Below, in pieces: positions 12,290-22,257 of a stretch of DNA of 64,000 nucleotides. The first letter of the stretch is position 1. Each line of letters begins with the position of its first letter. Origin of the DNA: Apodospora peruviana (Eukaryota > Ascomycota > Sordariomycetes > Sordariales > Lasiosphaeriaceae). The DNA lies in the NCBI GenBank assembly GCA_033439685.1, contig JAUEDM010000006.1, positions 3,348,001 through 3,412,000 on the forward strand, given 5' to 3'. The notes beneath the pieces are model-generated. The model was given only the letters and a program-made list of their open reading frames with translations, made no database searches and was not told where the DNA came from. Made by a program: the position numbers and the translations under genes.

Positions 12290-15200
12290 ATGAATACTGC
12301 GATAGCGACGTCCTACACACCCCTCGAGACACTACTGCTATTCCGTGGGATAGCCCAGCACGGCCTCGACCAAACAGCGTTTGCCCGCATATCAAAAGAT
12401 CTCCAGAGCAGCGACCTCGTTAAAAATGGCTCGACTTACGATGCGACACGATTGAGCTCCGCCTCTCTGCAAGAGCTCTTTCTCCACTTGTTGTGGGAAG
12501 AGCTGAGATCTGAGACCGAAAGCGCCCTGCGACAGGATGGCGAGCTCTCGCCCGCCTCCAAGAGGCGCAAGCTTCAACCACCGCCGCCTCTGGCTCTGAA
12601 AGATGCGCGCCAGCACGTTGGGAAGATTGAGTCGCTTTATCACAAGCTGGAAGATGCCTACATTCGCGACGCGATTGCCGAGATCCAGAACTTTGAACAT
12701 CAATATGATCAAGTACAGTTTGAGATTGTCAAGCTCGAGGAGGCGAGCAAGGAAAGGGATATTCCCCAACCAAGCAGACCCAAAAGCCCGAATGATACCC
12801 AAGATATTGCTATCATACGCGCCGCCCGCTTGGTTAATGGCACTAGTCCACCACTGAACTCTATTTCAAGGCCACCAGGTCAACCATCACCGCCAATACC
12901 TCCACCTACCCTGCCGCAAACATTGCCACCAGTACCCTCGCAGGCTAGCCCAGAACCAGTCAAGCGTCAGGAGGAAAGAAATGGTTCTCTCGCTGCACCC
13001 ATAATTCCGGAAAAGCCACAGCCGGTTTTCGATGTGATTCCTGCGCAAAGCCCCGTGGTTGCTCCCCCTGTGGCTCCGGCTCCGGTACCTGCGTCCGCAG
13101 CAGCTCAAGCTTCCACTCCGGTTCCGGTTCCGCCCTTACCCACCGCTACGGCTGCGGCTCCGGTTCCTGCTAAGGCTACTACACCTGCTCCGGCTCCGGC
13201 TCTTGCAGTTCCTGCCTCGGCACCACAACAACCACAAGCTGTCCGTTCGCCGCGCTTGGCGCAACAACCTGCTCCTCGATCTCCCGCAAACAAGCCTCAG
13301 GAAACTTTAAAGCCTGCTAATGGGCCACCGCAAGTACTTCAACCGCCACAGGGTGTACCCTCTTTCGAGGCGCCACCCCGGCCATCTACTCCCCAATCTG
13401 CAGTTGATGGCCTACAACGACCGGATGGCGTCGCAAGACCTAGGCAATCCCCTGTACCTTTGCCTTCCATTCCCCAGTCCCAGTCAGCTGCTCAAGCACA
13501 ACTGAAATGGGAACCACCTTATCAACCTAATACACCAACTCCACGCCAGCCAATGGGTATATATCCTCAGCAGCTCAATAATACAGCCATACCTGCTCCC
13601 CAGCCTATATTACCTCAACGGCCACCCATACCGCCGCAGCAAGTGGCACATGCTACTCCACGCCCTCTGCAGCCACAGGCTACTAAGCCCTTGCAACAGC
13701 AGGTCATGACTCCCCCACAATCTGTTGGTCATGCTCAGTATCCGCCTCCCCAACATCTGGCGCAAATCAGGCCGGCACCAGAAACTCACAATCACCCGAA
13801 GCAGCCTTGGCCACCGTTGTCCAATACAGCCTCAAATAGAGTCAACCAGCCGCCCCAGCATCCATCTCCATATCCCGGTTATCCTCCAACTGCCGCTCGT
13901 AGTCCAGGGGTTTCTTCTCCAGTTCCACAAACGTCGGTGAACGTGCAGAGATCCGCCCCAGGTCTCGCTCCTCCTCAACCACAACAACAGCCGCAACCCC
14001 CGGCGCTGCAAGCACCTCCTCCGTACAACCAGCTCGGCCCAGCAGGGTCTGCTTCTCCCTCGCAGGTGCCCGTCCTTAGTGAGTCCCAGAGAGTGTACAA
14101 CTCTCCGTATCAAGCGCCCCGGCCTGCAATTCCGGACCGTGTCGTCCAGCAACATCGGCAGCAACTTGTCACTTCGACGCCTGGGCAGTCGACAAGCAGA
14201 TTTGCCCCAATCGCTTCTGCTCCCCAGACTCCTTCCAATCTCCTTCCAAGGCTGGCCACGGGCACTGCAACCAAGTGGTCCAAAGCGAGCACCCCGTCGA
14301 CCCCAAGACCTGGACCCGAGTTTCGCCAGGATGAGATGCCAAGTCCGGCCTATGAACCCCTCAGCCCAGTCCTTCAGAAATTGACGCCACCGGCTTCCGG
14401 ACTGCAAGAGGAGAATAAGAAAGAACCGGAAGTGCCAGTACCAGCTCCGCCCACGGATACTTCCACAGTGAAGCGGAAACCCGGTCGGCCACGGGGCTCT
14501 CAGAAGACCCAGGATATTGTCTCATCTCCACCACCGGCTGCTGCACAAGAATCACACCACAAGTCTCCCGCCAAAGACCTACCGAGGCTTGCTATTGAGC
14601 CCGAGCCGGCCAAGATCAAAGATGAAGCCACAACGCCGCAACCACCAACTGAGACTGGAGACACGACCGCAGATGAGAGCGTTGCCGGCCGTCGCCAATC
14701 CACACGCCGAACCAAGCGTAAACGGGAGGATCTATCCCCGACTCCGACTGTACAGACCCCTGTAGGTAGTCAAGCACCGGTCATTCCAGATATGCCACCC
14801 TCGGTGCCAAATACGGTGTTGTGGACTCGATCGTTCAACAAGATTAGCGGTTCCGCGATGGAGCAGATCACTCACCACCGGTTTGCCAATATGTTTGCAG
14901 CACCAATCCGTGAGAAAGATGCTCCAGGCTACAACAAACTCATCGTTCAGCCACAAGATCTCAAGTCGATCCGGGCCGCGATCAACCACGGGAATAGGGC
15001 AGCGACTCAAGCAGCCGTTGCCCTCCCTGGGGGCGATCTAGGCACCGGCCGTGTCCGGCTCCCGATCAGCGAAGAGCTCATGCCGCCAAAGGGTATCATC
15101 AACAGTAGCCAGCTCGACCGTGAACTTGCGCACATGTTTGCGAATGCGGTCATGTACAATCCGGACCATGGGCCTGGTCCGGGATCGATCTTTATGGTGC

Positions 15201-15628
15201 GAGACGATGAAGAGGCCATAGGCGAGGATGACAAGGACGGCGAAACCGGCGGCGGTCACCATGGCGTTCATGGGCAAGAGCACGTACTCGGCTATAAGGT
15301 GGACGAGTACGGTGTGGTCAATGATACGCGCGCCATGTTCCAGGAGGTGGATAAACTGCTTGCAGAACTGCGCTCGGCCGAGATGCAGCGTGGTGCGGGC
15401 GGGCCGAATCAGCCGGCGACGGGAACGAGTACCAGGCAAGCGAGCGTTGCCGGCGGTGGCGGTGGCGGATTGCAAGGGGAGCATTCGTTCTCGAGCAATA
15501 CTGGAACTGGAACCGGTGCGGGAGGTGGTGGTGGCGATGTGCAGATGGACGATACCGATGACCTGACTGCCACGGAGCCGGAGACGACGGTCAAGCGGAG
15601 ACGCACGACTAGGGGGGATAATAGATAG
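12290..15628 (+). CDS. Bromodomain protein, probable NuA4/Brd8-type subunit
   Basis: A single open frame. I chose the ATG at 12290 (1112 residues) over the in-frame ATG at 12221 because the family-like N-terminus (SYTPLETLLLF, then a helical region) begins just after it. An N-terminal helical module (about residues 1-150) is followed by some 650 residues very rich in Pro, Gln and Ala, then a basic cluster (RRTKRKRE), and a bromodomain-like segment at about residues 837-962. Within it, PQDLKSIRAAI and ELAHMFANAVMYNPD match the ZA and BC region consensus. Fungal proteins of this layout are annotated as bromodomain (Brd8-like) subunits of the NuA4 histone acetyltransferase, which reads acetyl-lysine on chromatin. 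Gly-rich runs and an acidic patch end the protein. The complex assignment is inferred from layout only. Confidence 0.85.
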   Translation: MNTAIATSYTPLETLLLFRGIAQHGLDQTAFARISKDLQSSDLVKNGSTYDATRLSSASLQELFLHLLWEELRSETESALRQDGELSPASKRRKLQPPPPLALKDARQHVGKIESLYHKLEDAYIRDAIAEIQNFEHQYDQVQFEIVKLEEASKERDIPQPSRPKSPNDTQDIAIIRAARLVNGTSPPLNSISRPPGQPSPPIPPPTLPQTLPPVPSQASPEPVKRQEERNGSLAAPIIPEKPQPVFDVIPAQSPVVAPPVAPAPVPASAAAQASTPVPVPPLPTATAAAPVPAKATTPAPAPALAVPASAPQQPQAVRSPRLAQQPAPRSPANKPQETLKPANGPPQVLQPPQGVPSFEAPPRPSTPQSAVDGLQRPDGVARPRQSPVPLPSIPQSQSAAQAQLKWEPPYQPNTPTPRQPMGIYPQQLNNTAIPAPQPILPQRPPIPPQQVAHATPRPLQPQATKPLQQQVMTPPQSVGHAQYPPPQHLAQIRPAPETHNHPKQPWPPLSNTASNRVNQPPQHPSPYPGYPPTAARSPGVSSPVPQTSVNVQRSAPGLAPPQPQQQPQPPALQAPPPYNQLGPAGSASPSQVPVLSESQRVYNSPYQAPRPAIPDRVVQQHRQQLVTSTPGQSTSRFAPIASAPQTPSNLLPRLATGTATKWSKASTPSTPRPGPEFRQDEMPSPAYEPLSPVLQKLTPPASGLQEENKKEPEVPVPAPPTDTSTVKRKPGRPRGSQKTQDIVSSPPPAAAQESHHKSPAKDLPRLAIEPEPAKIKDEATTPQPPTETGDTTADESVAGRRQSTRRTKRKREDLSPTPTVQTPVGSQAPVIPDMPPSVPNTVLWTRSFNKISGSAMEQITHHRFANMFAAPIREKDAPGYNKLIVQPQDLKSIRAAINHGNRAATQAAVALPGGDLGTGRVRLPISEELMPPKGIINSSQLDRELAHMFANAVMYNPDHGPGPGSIFMVRDDEEAIGEDDKDGETGGGHHGVHGQEHVLGYKVDEYGVVNDTRAMFQEVDKLLAELRSAEMQRGAGGPNQPATGTSTRQASVAGGGGGGLQGEHSFSSNTGTGTGAGGGGGDVQMDDTDDLTATEPETTVKRRRTTRGDNR

Positions 15629-16648
15629 ATAAAGAGATGGGTTTGTATCGAATATGTTTTGGGACTTTGGGCGGGTGGCGAGGGAAAGGATGTTTGGTGT
15701 ATTGTGGACAGCGTAGCTGCTTGCTTTAGGTTATTTAGAGCGGCTTGAAAGTATATGTAGATGAGCGAATTGCATTTTGCGAGTTGCGCATCTATTCTTG
15801 GGAGGTTTCTTTGGGTTGTGAGATGATGTATGTGTTTGACGTGGTCCACGATGTTTCCATATGAGATGATACCGTTCGATTGAACGGTGCACAAGTATCT
15901 CAATTTTCCTTGGTGGTTAATTCTGATATATCTGAATGTCCTTGGTGGCTAATTCTGCTATCTCGGGAGTCGATTTGTTGCTGGGCGAGACCCTCTATGT
16001 CGCAAACGTCCTCGACGGCCTTTTGAATCCCGGCCTGCTCTTCAGGCAATCACGACACCATCCCCCAAACAGCCGCTGCATATTGCTGCAGGTCTTGAAT
16101 GCTAATGATAATATCTCCCTCTTGTAGGCATAAGATGTCACAGACAAGGATCTTACAGGGTTGTGTGAAGTACTCGATGGCTGCCTACTATTTACCGTGG
16201 AATGATTGATGTCGTGGCCATAGTTGAAGCTGGGGTGTGAGTTGAATGATTTGAGATAGTTTAAATTAAGGAAGAAAATATTCGGAGAGGAAATTGTACT
16301 TACCTTAAACTTTATTTTTGCGTGTTTGGTCTGTCTGGAAGGAACACGTCATCGTTTGGCGTTGCAAAGACTTGATAAGGTTCAGGAATTAGCCACCAGC
16401 GGACCCAGCTGGTGATGATAAATTCGGCGGTCGGAACAGCAGGTTCTCCAATACAACACATCCGCAGATATCGCTGATATATATATGGTGGTGGTGTCTA
16501 GAAGGAAACAGAAGCGGAACATGTTGTGAATATTAAGCCCCCAAAAGAGATACTATCATGAGCCGCCAAACCCAATTCTTCAACACCAGATGCAATCAGG
16601 CATTTCGCCGACTGTCCGTCATTTTCCTTGGTCAACCAAGGGGATCAT
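15629..16648. other. Convergent intergenic region with MITE-like end fragment
   Basis: About 1 kb between converging genes. At 16187-16204 a short stretch matches the terminal repeat of the inverted-repeat element found at 59817-60020 (see findings). Nothing else is recognisable. Confidence 0.5.
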
Positions 16649-19600
16649 TCAACCACCAGCTCCGGCCCTAACACCACCGCCCCCAACAGCATACACACTA
16701 CCATTTCCCACCTGCCTCCCCAGCTCCCCCGTCCGTATGGCCGTAAACGTCCTCGTCACAACATCATTCACCTCCCCCGCCGTCTGCGGCGGCGTAAAGC
16801 CGCCCGGAACCTCCGGGCAAAGCAGGACATACCTCAGCGCGATCCGCGCCTCTTCCGCAACAACATGCACCCCCTGCCTCGAGTGCCCGACAAGCTCGCA
16901 AACAAGCAGCAGCGTCTTGTTCGAGAACGCGCTCTTCTGCCAGCTCGTCCTCGTGCTCCCGCCATAGTCCATCGACATTCTTGCCTCGTCCGTCAGCGTC
17001 ACGCCCCCTGGCTCGCCCGGGCTCGCGTGCGCCACGTACTGCGTCCCGCTCATGTTTCGCAGCCCTTCCGTCAGGATTCGCCACATGCGCTCGACGGCCG
17101 TCCCGTGGAAGGTGACGCCCCCGGCGACGGTCTGACCCCCGAGCGCGACGTACTGTGAAAAAGCCTGCTCGCGGTTGGGCGCCGCGTTGAGCATCAGGAA
17201 CTGCACCGCCGTCGGCATCGATGGCACGCGCGCGCCGGGCGGCGGGGCCGACACCAGACAGCCCCTGAACTGCACGCACATCCACGAAAGGAGCTGCTCG
17301 CGTGAGGCGGCGGCGCCGTCGCCGGTGCTGCGTATGAGCGCGAGGATCTGTGCTGCCGAGGTGTTTGCTATCAGCCGGGGGAACGTGTCGATGACGGCGC
17401 GGATGCTTCCCTTGGCGATGGGACAGTCAGGCAGGAGGTCGAGGTTGGAGGTGTCGGCCGCGGAGGCGTAGACGCAGCTGAGCAGAAGGTCGAGTGTCGG
17501 AGGATCGTTGATGAGATGGGAGGCTCTCACTTCGAGCGGTGCCCGTTGGAACACCTCTCCACAGGTGTCGGAGCAGACGGTCGGCCGCCAGAGCTTGCAA
17601 CCCATCGACCGGAAACAGACGATGCAGTTGGCGGCAGGAGCTTTGACAACCGTGGACACCATCTGATGCACCGACACCAGGTCGCGCCCGCCTTCAGAGA
17701 GGAACGTGTACAAGGCGCGATTGAGGAGGTAGGTAAATAGCGTGGTCCTGGTGCGGCAAACCCTACCGTTTGGCGCATCCCCGCTGACAGAGTACAGTTC
17801 GTGATTTCTATCGCTTCCGTCATCACTGGGGTAGAAGTGTACGCAGAAAGCCGGCTGCAGGTTCAAGAAAGAGACCCTCACTAGAAGTAAGCGCTCGGTC
17901 TCGTCAATTCCAGCAGTGAGTTTCTCCTGGGCGGTGAGGTGGCTTAGCGGAAAACAGATCTCCCACTGGTTATCACCAACGCTTTCGACGACACCACTTA
18001 ACTTATCCGGGATGTTTGGATCCGCACCAGGTCTCGCATCTTCAACGCCGAGCTCGCCTAAGAAGGCGGTAGTTCTGGCTGTGTCGTCGTTCTGGAGTGC
18101 TGATCTCATCTGCTCGAGGTCTTGTGCCATGGCCATGAGGTTGGCATGATCTGATACCAACGACTGTCTTGCGAAGTGCAGGCCGGACGGATCTACGGCA
18201 GTTCCGAGCTTCAGCAGCGAAGAGAAGGCTTCCAATCCATCCCGATCGCTGTCGCTAATCTCATTCGACTGCCGCCAAGAAATCATCAGCGCTTCAGTTG
18301 CTGGCCGAGGCCACCAACCGTGCACGCTCTGCTTGTGTCGGGCATAGAGACTCCGGAATGCCATCTCTCCCTGCGGCGAGGCGTGGTTCACCGACCACAG
18401 AGCCGTGCAAACCAGCTTGATCACATGTTCAGATGGCATTTTTTGGATATGAGAAATAAGAAAGCGCTGGAACGAGGACCTTTCCCGGCGCTGAAGGAGG
18501 TCAAGAAGCTCGGTGATATAGTCGACTTCCTGAAACCAGAGCCACTTTAAGTTGAAGCTGCCGTGCGTGTGCTTGATTTTCTCTAGTTCGGCGACCGCGC
18601 TGCTGTACTTGGATGAGAGCAGCTCCCACCAGGAATAGTGCTCCCTCTCCAGACCCAGATGTGTTACCGACCGCTCGCGTCCGAATGGGAAGAGAAATTT
18701 TAGATCTTCCTGCCACTGGAACCATTCTTTCACAGGCAACTTCGTGGCGGACCAGGCCAGAATGTCTCGCCCCCGCGGCGACAGGAGAGAGAAAAGCAAA
18801 CCATACCAGCACTCGTGAACCTTGCAGCGTAGGCGAACTCGCCGGGCAAGAAGCCCAGCCAGATGCACGCAAGAGTTCGAGGTCTCGGTGCGAAGGATCC
18901 TCAAAAGGTCTCGAACCACGACTAAATCTTCGGCGAGGATATGGTGTAAGCAAGCCTCGCACACGTTGTCCTCGATACCCCCGAGCTTTTGCACGGCAAG
19001 CGCAAGATTGGCTCGGTCGGATTCCACCCCGTCGGCCCAGAACCGAATCGTCTTCTGGATCTCCGACAACATAGCCGCAGCGTCCCCATCCTTGCCACCA
19101 AAGACGATCCCAAGGTATCGCCGTATCAGTTCGGTGGGTGCCCCTGATCTCTGCATGGAGTTGAATATGTTATGGAGTGTCTCTTCCGGAGGAAAATGAT
19201 GCAGACTTTGGAGAAACCCCGGGTCAAATTCGTCCAAAGTTGGCCGTAGCCAGGTAGCGTCAACAACAGCCCTGGCCAGGGCTTGAATCGTCATTGCAAG
19301 ATTCTCTGCCACGCCGTGTGCCTCGGCATACTCCGACTGTGCGGCATATAGTGATTGGATAACGTCTGTGGCAATTTCTCCGCCCAGCTTCCTCTGAACT
19401 GCTTGCCGAGATCCCAAAGCTGGAAGCAGCGTCGTCAAGACAGCCATGCGATTATTATTGCTGTTTTTGTTAAGCTCTGACAGCCATTGTAATATAGCGT
19501 ATATGCAGCTATCGCTCTTGGTGTCGAGAATGGTTTCGGTGAGGTTGAGGAGGTCGTCGTCGATGGGATTCTGGTTTTCGACAAGAAGGAAGAGGAAGAG

Positions 19601-20590
19601 CTCAACCGCGTTCTTACCGGGAATTTTCGGTGCAATGTCGAGCAGATGAAGGAGGCGCTCGAGAAGGCGCCAGTTATTGTTAACGACGCGAACATGTTCA
19701 AAGCAACCTGGCACCGAGAGCATCAAAGTCGGGCGGCCCCATCCCGTGGTGTCAGGTCCTTGGAGGTCAAAAATGCGGCGAAGACGCCGCTTCTGGTCGT
19801 CGGTAAAGTTCCCGCCCTCCCAGTTCATCAGACGAAGGTAGTCAGGTTTCCAAGCCGTCCAAAATTCCCAGTGCGGTATCAGAGTCGTCGCCACTGCCTT
19901 TGCGGTCGAATCGTCGGGCAGTCCGGTTAGGGGCCGGAGCCAGGCCACTGCGTTGTAGATTTTCATGTATCTCCTCTGCGCCTGTAGCCCATTTAAGGAC
20001 TCTTGGAACACCTCTTTGAACCGTATCGTCTCCAAAACTGTGCTGATGTACGGAGCGGAGAGAATGGCTGGGTTGACCAGCCCTTCCATAATCTTGAACA
20101 GGTGGTGGACGGAGTCGAGGAAGTTCAGATCCGCGAGCAAGTGCATAAGAGCTTCGGCCGTACGATATTCCTGGTCGCTGACGAGCAAAGGGTTCGCAAA
20201 CCGAGCGATGAGCAGACATCTCAAGAACCTAGGGTTGTCTGCGGCCATGCACTCATCTCTCAACTCCAGAAGCAGGGTGCTCCCAGCGTCACGAGACAGC
20301 ACATGGAGGCATGCCAGGACGGCGACGTCTTTCAGCCCGTGTTGGCTTTGTGCGTGCTCCAGGATCAGGTCCTCTAGTTTCGAATCGCATGTTCGTGTGT
20401 CTGGGACGAGTTCCTGACGAGCGACGTAGGCGTCGGTGGCCTTCTTCACCCGGTCAAGCGGGAAGGTATTCCAGGGTTGGCCGCCAAAAACATGCGAATG
20501 CGCACCGCTGTTGATTAACTCGCGATGCCAGTTGTTCCGGGCCACATCCCTTGTCGTGCGCGAGAAGAAATTCATTCTGCTCTCAAGCAA
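16649..20590 (-). CDS. Large protein with C-terminal PARP-like ADP-ribosyltransferase domain
   Basis: An intronless frame of 1313 residues. About 980 N-terminal residues are predominantly helical, Leu/Trp-rich and not recognisable. At about 989-1010 a Cys cluster (CIVC, then PTVCSDTC) resembles the zinc-finger-like element that precedes the catalytic domain in the PARP6/8 and fungal PARP groups. The catalytic domain covers about 1140-1265: FHGT (His1162), GVTLTDEARMSMDYG (Thr1198 where most PARPs have Tyr; Tyr1209 kept), LLLVCELVG, and VVAEEARIALRYVLL, placing Val1241 at the third triad position. By hand alignment the triad is therefore His-Thr-Val rather than His-Tyr-Glu, which predicts mono-ADP-ribosylation or no activity. 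The C-terminus is Gly-rich. No ubiquitin-conjugating domain is seen, although some fungal PARPs of this group carry one. Confidence 0.85.
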   Translation of the reverse strand: MLESRMNFFSRTTRDVARNNWHRELINSGAHSHVFGGQPWNTFPLDRVKKATDAYVARQELVPDTRTCDSKLEDLILEHAQSQHGLKDVAVLACLHVLSRDAGSTLLLELRDECMAADNPRFLRCLLIARFANPLLVSDQEYRTAEALMHLLADLNFLDSVHHLFKIMEGLVNPAILSAPYISTVLETIRFKEVFQESLNGLQAQRRYMKIYNAVAWLRPLTGLPDDSTAKAVATTLIPHWEFWTAWKPDYLRLMNWEGGNFTDDQKRRLRRIFDLQGPDTTGWGRPTLMLSVPGCFEHVRVVNNNWRLLERLLHLLDIAPKIPGKNAVELFLFLLVENQNPIDDDLLNLTETILDTKSDSCIYAILQWLSELNKNSNNNRMAVLTTLLPALGSRQAVQRKLGGEIATDVIQSLYAAQSEYAEAHGVAENLAMTIQALARAVVDATWLRPTLDEFDPGFLQSLHHFPPEETLHNIFNSMQRSGAPTELIRRYLGIVFGGKDGDAAAMLSEIQKTIRFWADGVESDRANLALAVQKLGGIEDNVCEACLHHILAEDLVVVRDLLRILRTETSNSCVHLAGLLARRVRLRCKVHECWYGLLFSLLSPRGRDILAWSATKLPVKEWFQWQEDLKFLFPFGRERSVTHLGLEREHYSWWELLSSKYSSAVAELEKIKHTHGSFNLKWLWFQEVDYITELLDLLQRRERSSFQRFLISHIQKMPSEHVIKLVCTALWSVNHASPQGEMAFRSLYARHKQSVHGWWPRPATEALMISWRQSNEISDSDRDGLEAFSSLLKLGTAVDPSGLHFARQSLVSDHANLMAMAQDLEQMRSALQNDDTARTTAFLGELGVEDARPGADPNIPDKLSGVVESVGDNQWEICFPLSHLTAQEKLTAGIDETERLLLVRVSFLNLQPAFCVHFYPSDDGSDRNHELYSVSGDAPNGRVCRTRTTLFTYLLNRALYTFLSEGGRDLVSVHQMVSTVVKAPAANCIVCFRSMGCKLWRPTVCSDTCGEVFQRAPLEVRASHLINDPPTLDLLLSCVYASAADTSNLDLLPDCPIAKGSIRAVIDTFPRLIANTSAAQILALIRSTGDGAAASREQLLSWMCVQFRGCLVSAPPPGARVPSMPTAVQFLMLNAAPNREQAFSQYVALGGQTVAGGVTFHGTAVERMWRILTEGLRNMSGTQYVAHASPGEPGGVTLTDEARMSMDYGGSTRTSWQKSAFSNKTLLLVCELVGHSRQGVHVVAEEARIALRYVLLCPEVPGGFTPPQTAGEVNDVVTRTFTAIRTGELGRQVGNGSVYAVGGGGVRAGAGG

Positions 20591-22257
20591 GCTGGATGAC
20601 GACGGCTTGCCGCGAGCGGGTCCAGGTTCATCGCGAACATTAGTCTTTCACAAGTGCAATGGAGAGTATCGTGGCATTTGCCGGAGGGCAGGTGGTTGGG
20701 TGGTGCTATCGTGGGGTGCGGTTCGCAAGGCTGGCTGCGAGAGCACATGTATATCTGAGGGCTACCTGTATCCAGATAGGGGAGTTGCTGGGCTAGCTCT
20801 TTTGCTTTCCCTTTCTTTGAAGAGAGTCTTTCAGCACAACAGAGGACAAAGTTGATACATCGTGAATATGCTAGGTAGTCAAAGGTCTGTTACAGCATCC
20901 GATTGTTTGAAGGACGGTTGATCCGCTCTGAATCCCGCGTCCAAAGGAGGGTATCCCGTAAAGCTGCTAGGCGAGTGTCTGCATGTAACTGACTGAAAAC
21001 GCCCACAACAGGGCTCGAACTTGGAGCACATGTTACCACCAGCCTTTCGGTGAGGAGGAAAGCCCATGCCACTGCCCTGGGCATTCAGCTCACGGACCGG
21101 GGTGAGCGAACGCCATGACGAGATGCCTGAGTGTGTGGGAAGTCCGGCCACGTTGCGAGCGGCTCTTGTTGACCTGCCTCTTGGACGATTTGAAAGCAGG
21201 CAGGCAGTCGCCTGGATGTGCTTCTCTCGCAGCCCGCTGGCTGGCTGCACTGCAATTGAGAGACAAGGGTCCAATTCAGACTTGCATCTCCGATTTTGAT
21301 CCCTAGACCTGACCGCAGCAGCTGCCGTCAAACATCTCATTGGACACAAGTTGACAAGTTCGGCGCACTGTGCTGCATCGGACGCCAATAGAGTCCCAAG
21401 GCCCCCAATGCCACCGGGCGAGCCTTGCGGTCAGGTCAATACTCAATAGTCCCCAGACGCAGCCATAAATGCAGCTTGAACGCCAAAAAGAGGGGCTTTT
21501 GCAAAATCACGGGGATTGCGGGAAAGATCCGGAATCATCAGCTCACGGCCGCCGCGGTGCAAGTGAAGAAGAGAAGGACGAAAGGAAGATAAAGATCACG
21601 GGTGCTTGGTCTCCTATATCTCGTCGACACCGCGAATTGACAGTTGTGGTCGAGATATTTTATAATTTTATTCCGTAGAACGGCCTAGACTTTGAGCTGA
21701 GATCAGGGGTGGTTGAGAATTAGAACCAGAAGAACTGTGGAGAGGAAAGCTGAGGGGGAGCTCGGGAGCGAGCGAGAAGAAGGTGCTGATGGGACCCACA
21801 ATTATCCGTGTCTGTCTGGATAAGCCATCGAGTTATCCACGAAACCAAGAGCGACTTATTAGCGGCTCTTCAGTGAGCAAAAAACTGATACTGTGTGTCT
21901 TCCTTGCCCAGTCACCCAGTGCAGTTCGTTGACTGGTACTCCGTAGGTGCTGTAAAGACGGGAGGTACGTTCAACCGGCTAACACCTGCCGATCTCTGGA
22001 CTGCCGAAGGGGAACCTGAACAACTCAGTCCACTGAAACTGACAACCTTCAACGCTTTCCATTGTCCGGTAATTATTTGAGAAATAACTCGATACCTACA
22101 TTGAACGGGATCTGGATGGGCTCAGGAAAATGAATCCTGTGTCTACCATTCTCACCCCAGACCCGCAGTCCATTGCCAGAGACGGGCTCATCGTCCCCGT
22201 CTTCCATTGCCACTTTAACCCTTTTCATCTGCCATCTCACATCAATACATGCCTGCC
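20591..22257. other. Intergenic, no supported gene; tRNA-like remnant
   Basis: About 1.7 kb between the start of the PARP gene and the end of the octapeptide-repeat gene, both on the minus strand. No coding frame is convincing. A minus-strand stretch at 21001-21082 has a B-box-like GTTCGAGCC and partly pairing ends, but it does not fold as a sound tRNA. Confidence 0.45.

Noticed and set aside
21001..21082. Possible minus-strand tRNA
   Set aside because: The B box is present but the T stem has at least two mismatches, the acceptor has a G-G pair, and the A box is poor. At best a decayed tRNA copy.
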